A stretch of 35,254 nt of DNA from NCBI GenBank assembly GCA_945861325.1, contig CAMATY010000008.1:1-35254 (forward strand), read 5' to 3'. Positions 1 through 9,692 of the stretch are shown piece by piece. The notes below the pieces were generated by a model, which was not told the DNA's origin, did no database searches, and saw only the letters and a list, made by a program, of their open reading frames with translations. Numbering within the stretch: the first letter of the stretch is position 1; every line of letters starts with the position of its first letter. The position numbers were made by a program, and so were the translations under genes. Origin of the DNA: Ferrithrix thermotolerans DSM 19514 (GTDB taxonomy: Bacteria > Actinomycetota > Acidimicrobiia > Acidimicrobiales > Ilumatobacteraceae).

Positions 1-461
1 TTCGGAACGCGCACATCTCCAACGCGAATTCCGACGCGGCGAGCTTTGTCTGCATAGGCAGGGCCGATTCCTTTTAGAGTTGTGCCGATTTTGTTTTCGC
101 CTAGACCTGACTCGCTCAATGCATCATGCGATTGATGCCATGGAAAAATCAAATGAGCGAGACTCGAGACTTTCAGACGCGCGCATGAAACTCCGCGTGA
201 CTCAAGTGTGTCAATTTCTTTGAACAGTGTCGGCAAATCGACAACGACGCCGTTACCAATCACCGGTGTTACATGCGAATAGAAAACTCCGCTCGGCACA
301 AGTTGTAACGCATACTTTTGATCGCCAACAACAACGGTGTGACCAGCATTGTGTCCCCCTTGATAGCGAGCAACGATTTGATGCGACTCTGCCAGTAAAT
401 CGATGATTTTTGCCTTGCCTTCGTCGCCCCATTGGGTTCCAACGACGACAGTTACAGGCAT
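1..461 (-). CDS. purA: Adenylosuccinate synthetase, N-terminal part (truncated by window edge)
   Basis: Reverse-strand translation from ATG at 461 reads [26 protein letters not shown]..., the PurA N-terminus; runs off the window so it is absent from the ORF track. Confidence 0.93.
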   Translation of the reverse strand, partial: MPVTVVVGTQWGDEGKAKIIDLLAESHQIVARYQGGHNAGHTVVVGDQKYALQLVPSGVFYSHVTPVIGNGVVVDLPTLFKEIDTLESRGVSCARLKVSSLAHLIFPWHQSHDALSESGLGENKIGTTLKGIGPAYADKARRVGIRVGDVRVP

Positions 462-534
462 CAAACGCTCCTAGTTAATTAGAACTTAATTAGAACTTAT
501 AGGGACGTGTTTAAAGTCTAGTCCGCGTCAATCA

Positions 535-921
535 TTACTCCTGATTAAAAATACTTGGTCGACTTCCAAATACTGTGACTGACTGCCGCAATGGGATTAA
601 CCCATAACGATTTGAACTATCAGCTGTTGCACGCGCAAGTTGATCTTGCATTAACTGAAGTTGTTTTTTCAATGCAGCCACCTCAATTTCAAGGGCCATT
701 ACTTGGCGAATTCCTTCAAGGTTCATACCGATCTCAGCAAGTTCGGCGATGCGCAACAACTGAGCGATATCGGCGTTGCTGTAACGGCGTTGCTTGCCTC
801 CTGTGGTACGAGCGGGTTGAACTAAACCACGACGCTCATAAATTCTCAAAGTTTGCGGATGCATTCCGGCTAGCTCTGCAGCCACTGAAATTACATAGAC
901 GGCCTGAGTTTCAAAATCCAT
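535..921 (-). CDS. hspR: MerR-family heat-shock repressor HspR
   Basis: YVISVAAELAGMHPQTLRIYERRGLVQPARTTGGKQRRYSNADIAQL; position directly after dnaJ in the dnaK-grpE-dnaJ-hspR order. Confidence 0.93.
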   Translation of the reverse strand: MDFETQAVYVISVAAELAGMHPQTLRIYERRGLVQPARTTGGKQRRYSNADIAQLLRIAELAEIGMNLEGIRQVMALEIEVAALKKQLQLMQDQLARATADSSNRYGLIPLRQSVTVFGSRPSIFNQE

Positions 922-944
922 AATCCCTCTCTTTTGTAAAATAA

Positions 945-2048
945 TTATTTAATGTGACTTCGCACAGACTCGGTGCTTAAGCGAGCAAGTTCTTCAATTA
1001 CTTTTTGTTCTTGTTTATTTATTTCTTTTGGCACCACTACATCAACAGTGACAATCAAGTCGCCAGCATCTTGTGCCGATTGAATACCCTTACCTTTTAC
1101 GCGATGGCGTGAGCCTGGTTGTGTCGATGGCTTCAAACGCAAAACAACAGATTCTCCATCAAGCGTCGGAACTTCAATCGTCGCACCCAACACCGCTTCA
1201 GAAAAAGTAACTGGCAGTCGCAATGTCAGATTTTTGCCTTCGCGCCCAAACAAATGATGCGCAAGAACATTGCAAGTCACAAACAAGTCACCGGGTTGCC
1301 CATTACCACGACCTGGCGTACCGCGACCCTTGAGACGAATTTTTTGGCCGTTGTCAACGCCAGCAGGAATTCGCACATTAACTTCTCGGGCACGAACTTC
1401 GGTTCCAAGACCTTTGCAATTTTTGCAAGGGCTGTCAATGGTTGATCCTCTACCGTTGCAACGCGAACAGGGTGAAGAAAATGCGAATGGCCCTTGATCT
1501 TCTTCAATCACTCCACGACCAGCGCAAAGTGCGCATCTCTTGGCTGATGTCCCGGGCTTTGATCCAGATCCAAGACATGTTTGACATTGGACTTCAGATG
1601 TCAAGTGCAACGAAGTAGTGATGCCTTGAACAGCGTCAACAAAATCAAGCGTGATTGAAGCCTCAACATCATTTCCGCGTTGCGGACCAGGAGTTCCGCG
1701 CGAACGAGACCCACGACCACCAAACATTTGACCGATTAGGTCGTTGATATCTGAACCGCCAGCACTGAAATGTTGTGATCCTGCTCCGCCGTGACCAGAA
1801 AACGCTGAAGGCCCCGCACGACGAACTTCGTCGTATTCGCGACGACGAGATTCATCGCCTAGTACGTCATATGCCGCGGAAATATCCTTGAACTTTTCTT
1901 CAGCAGACGCATTATTTGGATTCGTATCTGGATGATATTTTCGCGCCAGTTTTCGATATGACTTCGTTATCTCTTTGGCTGCAGTGTCTTTATTGACACC
2001 GAGCACAGCGTAATAATCTTTTTCGAACCACTCGCGCTGTGCCGTCAT
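945..2048 (-). CDS. dnaJ: Chaperone DnaJ (type I, zinc-finger)
   Basis: J domain YYAVLGVNKDTAAKEITKSYRKLARKYHPDTNP with HPD; four CxxCxGxG-type repeats. Confidence 0.97.
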   Translation of the reverse strand: MTAQREWFEKDYYAVLGVNKDTAAKEITKSYRKLARKYHPDTNPNNASAEEKFKDISAAYDVLGDESRRREYDEVRRAGPSAFSGHGGAGSQHFSAGGSDINDLIGQMFGGRGSRSRGTPGPQRGNDVEASITLDFVDAVQGITTSLHLTSEVQCQTCLGSGSKPGTSAKRCALCAGRGVIEEDQGPFAFSSPCSRCNGRGSTIDSPCKNCKGLGTEVRAREVNVRIPAGVDNGQKIRLKGRGTPGRGNGQPGDLFVTCNVLAHHLFGREGKNLTLRLPVTFSEAVLGATIEVPTLDGESVVLRLKPSTQPGSRHRVKGKGIQSAQDAGDLIVTVDVVVPKEINKQEQKVIEELARLSTESVRSHIK

Positions 2049-2063
2049 CGCGGGTTGCCTTAA

Positions 2064-2558
2064 TTAGCCTTTCACCTTGACCATCGCCGCTCGCAACACA
2101 CGACCTTTCCAGCGATAACCAGTTCGTAGAACTTCAATAACCGTTGTTTCGCCACCTTCGTTCTCTGCTGGTTCGTGAACTACCGCCTCGGCAAGACTCG
2201 GATCAAACACTGTGTCTAGAAGTTCAAGAACTTCAAGACCTTGCTTGTTGAGAGCACTCATTAATGCGCTCAAAATTGGCTCAACACCACTAATTTCGTG
2301 AGCCACCGCAGCCTCACAAGCATCAATAACTGCCAATAAACCTTCAACGAGACGACCAGAATTGCGATCTACTTCGTCAATTAACTGTGCTGCCGAACGC
2401 TTGCGATAATTTTCGAACTCGGCTTGAACCCGCAGTGCAATATCTTTAAATTCGTCGCGCTCTTTTGTTAATTGTTCAATCAGCGACTCAATACTCAACT
2501 CTTCGTCAGGTACTTGAGCCTCGTCTTGACTCGTGGTCTCTTCTGTTTCCTCGTCCAT
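2064..2558 (-). CDS. grpE: Nucleotide exchange factor GrpE
   Basis: RVQAEFENYRKRSAAQ and C-terminal GYRWKGRVLRAAMVKV; located between dnaK and dnaJ. Confidence 0.95.
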   Translation of the reverse strand: MDEETEETTSQDEAQVPDEELSIESLIEQLTKERDEFKDIALRVQAEFENYRKRSAAQLIDEVDRNSGRLVEGLLAVIDACEAAVAHEISGVEPILSALMSALNKQGLEVLELLDTVFDPSLAEAVVHEPAENEGGETTVIEVLRTGYRWKGRVLRAAMVKVKG

Positions 2559-2578
2559 TTCTGTGAAAGGCTCTCGAA

Positions 2579-4414
2579 TTATTTCTCGTCAACGATTTCG
2601 GCATCAACGATGTCGGAATCATTTTCGCCTGGCGCTTGACCAGAAGCCGACGTTCCTGCAGCATTTGAGTCGCGAGCCGCCGCTTCGTAAAGCTTTTGGC
2701 TGAAATCTTGGCTTGCAGTCATAAGTTTTTCGGTAGCACTCTTAATTGTTTCGTGATCGCTGCCATTAAGTGCTGACTTGAGATCGGCAAGTGGTCCTTC
2801 GACTGCCTTGCGTTCATCTTCAGAAAGTTTTTCACCTTGCTCACGCAAAACTTTTTCGGTTTGATAAACGAGCGAGTCAGCATTGTTGCGAATTTCGGCT
2901 TCGTCGCGTCGTTTCTTGTCTTCTTCGACATGCGCTTCGGCATCTTTGACCATCTTGTTGATGTCGTCTTTTGAAAGCGAAGACTGACCAGTGATTGTCA
3001 TTGATTGCTCTTTGCTTGTGGCGCGGTCTTTTGCCGACACATGGACAATGCCGTTGGCATCAATGTCGAAGGTGACTTCGATTTGTGGAACCCCACGCGG
3101 TGCTGGTGGAAGATCAACAAGTTGAAATTTGCCGAGGGTCTTGTTGTAACTTGCCATCTCACGCTCACCTTGCAACACATGTATCTCTACAGATGGTTGC
3201 ATGTCGTCTGCAGTAGTGAATACTTCGGTTCGACGAGTCGGAATTGTTGTGTTGCGCTCGATGAGCTTGGTCATCACGCCACCCTTTGTTTCAATACCAA
3301 GAGACAACGGGGTTACGTCAAGCAACAAAATGTCCTTAACATCACCACGCAGAACTCCTGCTTGAATCGCCGCGCCGGCAGCAACCACTTCATCAGGGTT
3401 GACCGAACGATTTGGTTCTTTGCCAGTTAGAGATTGAATTAAATCAAGAACTGCTGGCATTCGAGTTGAACCGCCAACCAAAATTACATGCTTGATTGCA
3501 CTTTTTGTTATGCCAGCATCTGTGATCGCTTGCTCAAATGGTTTGCGACAACGCTCTAATAAATCATTGGTCATTTCTTGAAACTTTGAACGACTCAATG
3601 AAACATCAAGATGCAATGGCCCACTCGGTGTTGCAGTGATGAAAGGCAAGTTGATCTGTGTTTGTTGCACTTGCGAAAGTTCAATCTTTGCTTTTTCTGC
3701 AGCCTCTTTTAGTCGTTGAGTTGCCATGCGATCGGTGCCGAGATCTACACCATGCGCAGATTTGAATTCTTTTACAAGCCAATCAATTACTCGCTGGTCC
3801 CAGTCATCGCCACCTAAGTGAGTATCACCATGCGTGCTCTTGACTTCAAATACGCCGTCGCCGATCTCGAGAACACTGACGTCGAATGTTCCACCGCCTA
3901 AGTCGAAAACAAGAATCGTTTCGTCTTCGCTGCCTTTTTCGAGACCGTATGCAAGTGCTGCTGCAGTTGGCTCGTTAATAATTCGCAAAACTTCAAGACC
4001 GGCAATTTGCCCAGCTTCTTTTGTTGCGGTTCGCTGTGCGTCATCAAAATATGCAGGCACAGTAATAACTGCTTGAGTAACAGATGTTCCGAGGTAGGCC
4101 TCGGCATCACGCTTCAACTTCATCAAAATACGGGCACTGATTTCTTGCGGCGTATATTTTTTGCCGTCGATGTCACTGGATGTCCAAGATGAGCCAATAT
4201 GTCGCTTTATGCTGCGAAATGTTCGCTCTGGGTTGGTGATTGCCTGGCGTTTGGCGACTTCGCCGACCAAAACTTCGCCGCTCTTCGAAAATGCCACAAC
4301 CGATGGAGTGGTGCGGGAGCCTTCTGAGTTTGGGACTACTACTGGCTCGCCTGCTTCAAGGACTGATACGACTGAGTTTGTTGTTCCGAGGTCAATTCCG
4401 ACTGCTTTTGACAT
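2579..4414 (-). CDS. dnaK: Chaperone DnaK (start re-set to [14 protein letters not shown])
   Basis: [24 protein letters not shown]..., [14 protein letters not shown]-terminal [13 protein letters not shown]. The 4477 start in the ORF track adds an implausible leader. Confidence 0.98.
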   Translation of the reverse strand: MSKAVGIDLGTTNSVVSVLEAGEPVVVPNSEGSRTTPSVVAFSKSGEVLVGEVAKRQAITNPERTFRSIKRHIGSSWTSSDIDGKKYTPQEISARILMKLKRDAEAYLGTSVTQAVITVPAYFDDAQRTATKEAGQIAGLEVLRIINEPTAAALAYGLEKGSEDETILVFDLGGGTFDVSVLEIGDGVFEVKSTHGDTHLGGDDWDQRVIDWLVKEFKSAHGVDLGTDRMATQRLKEAAEKAKIELSQVQQTQINLPFITATPSGPLHLDVSLSRSKFQEMTNDLLERCRKPFEQAITDAGITKSAIKHVILVGGSTRMPAVLDLIQSLTGKEPNRSVNPDEVVAAGAAIQAGVLRGDVKDILLLDVTPLSLGIETKGGVMTKLIERNTTIPTRRTEVFTTADDMQPSVEIHVLQGEREMASYNKTLGKFQLVDLPPAPRGVPQIEVTFDIDANGIVHVSAKDRATSKEQSMTITGQSSLSKDDINKMVKDAEAHVEEDKKRRDEAEIRNNADSLVYQTEKVLREQGEKLSEDERKAVEGPLADLKSALNGSDHETIKSATEKLMTASQDFSQKLYEAAARDSNAAGTSASGQAPGENDSDIVDAEIVDEK

Positions 4415-4453
4415 AATTTTGACTCCATTCAAATAGTGGATTTTTAAGTGCTC

Positions 4454-4471
4454 GCCGAAGGGGGTTTCGGC
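4454..4471 (-). promoter_or_regulatory. Hairpin in the dnaK 5' leader
   Basis: GCCGAA-gggggt-TTCGGC inverted repeat about 40 nt upstream of the dnaK ATG. Confidence 0.4.
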
Positions 4472-4527
4472 AAGCAACCAACACGATAAGCGAAGTTTCG
4501 AATCTTAACAACCAATTACATAGATAA

Positions 4528-4548
4528 CTTGAGTCACATAGACTCAAG
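4528..4548. promoter_or_regulatory. HAIR element (HspR operator), perfect CTTGAGT-N7-ACTCAAG
   Basis: CTTGAGTcacatagACTCAAG read directly; about 115 bp upstream of the dnaK start, with hspR in the same operon. Confidence 0.93.
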
Positions 4549-5424
4549 TTTGCTAGAAACCTCACTCCATAAGGGTAACGACGGCACAGCACCTGCAACC
4601 AAGGTCGTTAGCGCCCCCGAAACGACTGCCGCTTTCAGTGCCTTTTCCATAGATTCGCCAATTGCCAGTCGTGCCGCGATCATCGCACAAAATGCATCTC
4701 CTGCACCTGTTGAATCAACCGGAACAACAACATATGGCTGAATCTTGGTCTGGGCATCTTGAGTTATCAGTGTCGCCCCCTGCGCGCCCTGCGTGACGAT
4801 AATCGTCTTGATTCCGTGATTGAGAAGTGTCTCTGCACCACCTAGAAGTTTCAATTCGTGCTCATTTGGAATTATCACATCAACCAGGGCCAACAATTCA
4901 CTGCTCAATGTCGCAGCGGGAGCAGGGTTCAAAATTCGAATTGTGTCTTTGCCGGCCAGAGAGAATGCCGATTGCACAACTTCAACTGGAACTTCTAGTT
5001 GACACAACAAAACTCTCGCTGAAGAAATAACTTTTGTATTTCGCGCAATGTCGCCGACTGTGATTGCGTGATTGGCACCCGGCACAACAATGATTGAGTT
5101 CTCGCCGTCATCACTGACACCAATCAATGCCCGACCTGTTGGCACTCCAACTGTTTGCAGAGCAGTTGTATCGACTTTGTTGGATGTAAATGCTGCGCGT
5201 AAAGTTTCGCCCGCGTGATCTGTTCCAATTGCTCCAATGAACGCAGTCCTCGCACCAGCACGAGACGCAGCAATTGCTTGGTTGGCTCCTTTGCCACCGC
5301 ACGATTCGAAATACTGAGAGCCGGTTACTGTCTCGCCAGGTTTTGGAAGTCGTGGTGTACGAGCAACCAAGTCTAAATTTGCAGAACCAACGACCACCAC
5401 ATCAAATGCACCATCTAATGCCAT
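4534..5424 (-). CDS. rbsK: PfkB-family carbohydrate kinase, ribokinase-like
   Basis: VVVGSANLDLVARTPRLPKPGETVTGSQYFESCGGKGANQAIAASRAGA and VDSTGAGDAFCAMIAARLA (PfkB signatures). Confidence 0.85.
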   Translation of the reverse strand: MALDGAFDVVVVGSANLDLVARTPRLPKPGETVTGSQYFESCGGKGANQAIAASRAGARTAFIGAIGTDHAGETLRAAFTSNKVDTTALQTVGVPTGRALIGVSDDGENSIIVVPGANHAITVGDIARNTKVISSARVLLCQLEVPVEVVQSAFSLAGKDTIRILNPAPAATLSSELLALVDVIIPNEHELKLLGGAETLLNHGIKTIIVTQGAQGATLITQDAQTKIQPYVVVPVDSTGAGDAFCAMIAARLAIGESMEKALKAAVVSGALTTLVAGAVPSLPLWSEVSSKLESM

Positions 5425-5476
5425 ACATCCATTGTTACCGATAATTAGGACCTACGATTTATCTTGTGAGGCGAAA

Positions 5477-6241
5477 ATGACTGGCATATTGGTGCTGTTG
5501 CGACACGGTCAAAGCACCTGGAACGAGCAAAATTTATTCACTGGTTGGCACGACGTACCTTTGACAATAAAGGGCGAACAGGAAGCAAAAACAGCCGGAC
5601 AAACAATGCTTAAAGCAGGAATTCAATTTCATCTTGTGTTTACATCGATGCAAATTCGCGCTATTGAAACCAATCGAATCGCTCTTGATTTACTGAACCA
5701 AAGTCAAGTTGAAACTCGTCAAGATTGGCACCTCAACGAGCGCCACTATGGTGCGTTACAAGGACTTGATAAAAAAGCAACCACAGCAAAATATGGAGAA
5801 CAACAAACAAATATTTGGCGACGCAGTTTTGACACTGCGCCACCGCCAGTTGATATTTCAAATCCAGAACATCCTGCACAGGATTTGAAATATAAAAATA
5901 TTCCAGTTGAACAACTTCCTGCATCAGAATGTTTGAAGGATGTTGTTCAGCGAGTTGTGCCATTCTTCGAAGCAAACATTGCACCAGAATTGATCAACGG
6001 TAAAAATATTTTAATAACTGCGCACGGCAATTCACTTCGAGCGCTAGTGATGTATCTAGAAAAACTCAGTCCACCGCAGATTTCTGAATTCAATATTCCA
6101 ACTGGGGTACCTCGTAAATACGAGTTTTCTGCTATCTCAAAAAGCGCCCTAGAGATAGTCGAAGTTGAGTTTCTTGGTGATCCGATCGAAATTGCAAAGG
6201 CCACGCAGGCTGTAGCAAATCAGGCAAAAACTGAGAATTAG
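5477..6241 (+). CDS. gpmA: 2,3-bisphosphoglycerate-dependent phosphoglycerate mutase
   Basis: MTGILVLLRHGQSTWNEQNLFTGWHDVPLT; LNERHYGALQG; TAHGNSLRALV. Start re-set to the internal ATG at 5477. Confidence 0.93.
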   Translation: MTGILVLLRHGQSTWNEQNLFTGWHDVPLTIKGEQEAKTAGQTMLKAGIQFHLVFTSMQIRAIETNRIALDLLNQSQVETRQDWHLNERHYGALQGLDKKATTAKYGEQQTNIWRRSFDTAPPPVDISNPEHPAQDLKYKNIPVEQLPASECLKDVVQRVVPFFEANIAPELINGKNILITAHGNSLRALVMYLEKLSPPQISEFNIPTGVPRKYEFSAISKSALEIVEVEFLGDPIEIAKATQAVANQAKTEN

Positions 6242-6248
6242 TGTTTGT

Positions 6249-6277
6249 TGGCACCCGCGTGCCACTGGTTCCACCAG
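6249..6277. terminator. Two abutting hairpins after gpmA, putative factor-independent or transcript-end structure without a clear T-tract
   Basis: TGGCAC-ccgc-GTGCCA followed immediately by CTGGT-tcc-ACCAG. Confidence 0.45.
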
Positions 6278-6295
6278 CGCCCTATTATCTAAGGC

Positions 6296-6721
6296 ATGGC
6301 AAATCTCAAAAACTCATTAAAGCATCTGCGGTACTCTCCACTGTTTTCTTCATGCTCTTCTAAAGATTTAGAAAGAATTGCGAAGGCTGGCGATCAAGTA
6401 ACTTTCGCCAAAGGCGAAACTTTGACCAAACAGGGTGAGCCGGGCAAAGAAGCGTTCATTATTTTGAGCGGCAAAGCCGTTGTTAAGCGCAGTGGCAAGA
6501 AGGTTGCGACTCTTGGCACGGGTTCGGTAGTTGGCGAATTGTCGCTACTTGATAACGGTCCACGGACCGCAACAGTCGTTTGTGATACCGAATGCCAAGT
6601 TCTTGTCATCAGTCGTGGCAACTTTCTTCGCGTGATCGACAAGGTTCCTGCACTAGCCCACAAACTTTTTGGGGCTTTGGCCATGCGTATTCGCGATTTG
6701 GATCGCGCTTATTTCGGCTGA
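6296..6721 (+). CDS. Stand-alone cyclic-nucleotide-binding domain protein (no HTH)
   Basis: FAKGETLTKQGEPGKEAFIILSGKAVV...GSVVGELSLLDNGPRTATV phosphate-binding cassette-like motif; 141 aa ending soon after the cNMP domain. Confidence 0.85.
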   Translation: MANLKNSLKHLRYSPLFSSCSSKDLERIAKAGDQVTFAKGETLTKQGEPGKEAFIILSGKAVVKRSGKKVATLGTGSVVGELSLLDNGPRTATVVCDTECQVLVISRGNFLRVIDKVPALAHKLFGALAMRIRDLDRAYFG

Positions 6722-6771
6722 GAAAACTAGTCTGAGATTCATCAATCTCACAAACGAAATGTATCTAACTC

Positions 6772-9048
6772 ATGACAACTAACGCACCTTCAGTAAAACG
6801 CTTCAAGCCATACCAACTATCAATTGCGTTTGGTGTTGGTATCGGCGTTTTTACGATGATCTCCGGAATTATTCCACAATTAACTGGCTGGGAAAACACA
6901 TCTTTGATACACCGCGAAGTATTCGGTGGAATACCAACTGCTTTGCGTGTTGCGTTCTACACGATTATTCCGATGATGTTGATTTGGGGTTCGCTGCGAT
7001 TTGCGGATCGAATTCGCAACTGGGAGCGAGGTGCACCAGATAAGCGCAAGACAACTGCAAAAAATGCCAAGCGTCGACTTGCTGATTATCGCTCTGGTGT
7101 TTACATGCGAACTTTATTGCGTGATAGCGCTGCTGGCTTAATGCACTCAATGATTTATTTTGGATTTCTTGTTCTGCTCGGCGTAACAACAGTTCTCGAA
7201 GTTGACCATCAGATGCCAGAGCAACTTAAGTTTTTGCATGGCGATGTGTATCGCGGATACGCGTTAGTCGGTGATGTTGCTGGTGTTGTTTTCACCGGCG
7301 GTGTCGTATGGGCAATTATTCGAAGATATGTTCAGCGTCCATATCGAATTCGCATTAAAACAAAACCTGAGCACGCACTAATTCTTGGTGTGTTGCTGGC
7401 CATCGGCGTCACTGGTTTTGGCGCAGAGATGTTTCGCATCGCCCAGGGCCAGGCTGCCGGGGTGAATCTTGATCACGAGAAGTGGAGCGTTGTTGGTTAT
7501 CCGCTGGCTCAACTTGTTAATGGCAACAGTGCAGGAATGTTGCAAACATGGCACCAGGGGTGGTGGGTGGCTCACGTCTTGACATTTGTGGTGTTCTTGG
7601 CGATTCTGCCGATCACGATGTTGCGTCACATGTTTACATCACCATTAAATATGTATCTCAAAGATCGTGAACGCCCGAAGGGCGCGATGAAGGCAATGCC
7701 TAATCTCACAGAAACATCTCTTGAGTCCTTTGGTGTTCATGTAGTTGAAGAATTCACTTGGAAGCAGTTGCTTGATCTCGATGCCTGCACAATGTGTGGT
7801 CGTTGCACCAGTGTCTGCCCTGCGCATGCAACAGGTAAACCTCTTGATCCGCGTGAAATTATTCTTAAGAGTGGCGAAGTAATGGCGGCAACTGCAGCCC
7901 ATGCGCCTGGTGGCAAGGTTTCTGCGCCACTAAGTGCTGACGCTGAAATCAAAATCGGCGCCAACTTATTGTTTGAGCGAATAACTGCCGAAGAGATCTG
8001 GTCATGTACAAGCTGCAAGGCCTGCGATGAAATTTGCCCAGTGAACATCGAAATCCTTGACAAGATTCTTGACATGCGTCGATATTTATCTTTAATGGAG
8101 AGCAACTTTCCTGCGCAATTAGGCAACGCCTATCGAGCAATGGAGAACCAAGGCAACCCTTGGGGAATGAGTCAAACAGACCGTGGTGAATGGGCAAAAG
8201 ATTTAGATGTTGAAATTCTTGACCTAGGCGCGCCGTTTACGAGCGAATATCTCTACTGGGTTGGTTGTGCCGGCAGTTTCGATGACAAGAACAAGAAAGT
8301 CACGCAGTCGATGGCCAAGTTGCTCAAACGCGCTGGGATAGATGTAGCGATTCTCGGACCAAGCGAAATGTGCACAGGCGATAGTGCACGACGCAGTGGC
8401 AACGAATATTTGTTTCAAATGTTGGCGATGCCAAATGTTGAGATGCTTAATGGTATGGGAGTGAAGAAAATTATTACTCAGTGTCCGCATTGTTTCAACA
8501 CACTTAAAAACGAGTATCCGCAACTTGGTGGCAACTATGAGGTCATCCACCACTCGCAATTGCTTGAAGACTTAATTGAGTCAGGAAAGTTAGATGTAAC
8601 TAATGCAACGCTCGAAGAGCGCATCACTTATCATGACTCTTGTTATCTCGGTCGCCACAACGATGTGTATATCGCCCCACGAAAAGTTGTCGGCTCAATC
8701 AAGGGAATTGAAATAGTTGAGATGCCACGCAACGGCACCAACGGCATGTGCTGTGGGGCTGGCGGAGCAAGAATGTGGATGGAAGAAGACATCGGCACAA
8801 AAGTTAACGATGAGCGCGCCCGAGAAGCAATCGCCACTGGAGCAACCCGCGTCGCCACTGCTTGTCCGTTCTGCTACATCATGCTTGATGACGGCGTGAA
8901 GGGTGCTGGCAAAGACGAATCACAAATCAAGGTCGGTGACATTGCAATTCATTTATTAGATGCAATTGAAAATGGTGAGCGACAAGTTGCAAACCAATTT
9001 GCTCCGTTATCTGCGGCATTTGCGAGCAGTTCGCAGAGTTTCAGTTAA
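6772..9048 (+). CDS. Membrane Fe-S oxidoreductase: NarI-like TM segment + two 4Fe-4S motifs + CCG (HdrD/GlpC-type) domains
   Basis: Multiple N-terminal TM segments; CTMCGRCTSVCP and CTSCKACDEICP; CCG-type motif MCCGAGGARMWMEE and CPHCFNTLKNEYP. Confidence 0.85.
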   Translation: MTTNAPSVKRFKPYQLSIAFGVGIGVFTMISGIIPQLTGWENTSLIHREVFGGIPTALRVAFYTIIPMMLIWGSLRFADRIRNWERGAPDKRKTTAKNAKRRLADYRSGVYMRTLLRDSAAGLMHSMIYFGFLVLLGVTTVLEVDHQMPEQLKFLHGDVYRGYALVGDVAGVVFTGGVVWAIIRRYVQRPYRIRIKTKPEHALILGVLLAIGVTGFGAEMFRIAQGQAAGVNLDHEKWSVVGYPLAQLVNGNSAGMLQTWHQGWWVAHVLTFVVFLAILPITMLRHMFTSPLNMYLKDRERPKGAMKAMPNLTETSLESFGVHVVEEFTWKQLLDLDACTMCGRCTSVCPAHATGKPLDPREIILKSGEVMAATAAHAPGGKVSAPLSADAEIKIGANLLFERITAEEIWSCTSCKACDEICPVNIEILDKILDMRRYLSLMESNFPAQLGNAYRAMENQGNPWGMSQTDRGEWAKDLDVEILDLGAPFTSEYLYWVGCAGSFDDKNKKVTQSMAKLLKRAGIDVAILGPSEMCTGDSARRSGNEYLFQMLAMPNVEMLNGMGVKKIITQCPHCFNTLKNEYPQLGGNYEVIHHSQLLEDLIESGKLDVTNATLEERITYHDSCYLGRHNDVYIAPRKVVGSIKGIEIVEMPRNGTNGMCCGAGGARMWMEEDIGTKVNDERAREAIATGATRVATACPFCYIMLDDGVKGAGKDESQIKVGDIAIHLLDAIENGERQVANQFAPLSAAFASSSQSFS

Positions 9049-9612
9049 TTATTTAAAATTTTCGAAGTATCGACTGGGTGTCGGACCGCGTTGCCCTTGA
9101 TATTTTGAGCCACTTGCACCTGAGCCGTATGGCTTATCTGCTGGTGTGGTCATCGTCATGAAACTGACTTGGCCGATTTTCATTGACGGGTAAATCGTGA
9201 TCGGCAAATTTGCGACGTTTGATAATTCAAGAGTGATGTGACCGTCGAAACCGGCGTCAATAAAACCTGCAGTTGAATGAATTAAAAGTCCGAGACGGCC
9301 AAGCGAACTTTTACCTTCAACACGGCCAACTAAATCATTGGCAAGCCCGATTCTTTCAAGAGTTGAACCGAGAACAAATTCACCTGGGTGCAACATAAAT
9401 ACACCATCAAACGGAATCTCAACTAACTCGGTCAGTTCAGACAAATCGCGTTTAACATCGATTGTGCTGGCCGTGTGATTGCGAAACACCCGAAACAGAT
9501 TTGAGACTTTGACATCAATAGATGATGGCTGAATACACGAATCATCTAGCGGGTCGATCACGATCCGCTTATTGGCTAGAGCCTCTCGAATTGTTCGGTC
9601 AGACAGAATCAC
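9049..9612 (-). CDS. dcd: dCTP deaminase (possibly the bifunctional dCTP deaminase/dUTPase typical of actinobacteria)
   Basis: MILSDRTIREALANKRIVIDPLDDSCIQPSSIDVKVSNLFRVF; GRVEGKSSLGRLGLLIHSTAGFIDAGFDGHITLEL. Confidence 0.93.
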   Translation of the reverse strand: MILSDRTIREALANKRIVIDPLDDSCIQPSSIDVKVSNLFRVFRNHTASTIDVKRDLSELTELVEIPFDGVFMLHPGEFVLGSTLERIGLANDLVGRVEGKSSLGRLGLLIHSTAGFIDAGFDGHITLELSNVANLPITIYPSMKIGQVSFMTMTTPADKPYGSGASGSKYQGQRGPTPSRYFENFK

Positions 9613-9692
9613 AACTAGAAAACCTTAGTAAATCTGAGGCTGATCTGAAATTTTGCCAAGAAACAAGGCTTGCTACGCTCAATTACCTAATT

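Noticed and set aside
591-923. Plus-strand 110-aa ORF opposite hspR
   Set aside because: Antisense shadow ORF of a clearly coding gene; no recognisable domain.
1119-1497. Plus-strand ORFs (108 and 75 aa) opposite dnaJ
   Set aside because: Lie over the DnaJ zinc-finger/C-terminal coding region; biased codon shadow, no independent support.
3005-4436. Several plus-strand ORFs opposite dnaK
   Set aside because: Antisense to a highly conserved gene; typical for DnaK coding sequence.
7378-8858. Minus-strand ORFs (83-129 aa) opposite the Fe-S oxidoreductase
   Set aside because: Translations are reverse-complement artefacts without domain signal or RBS.
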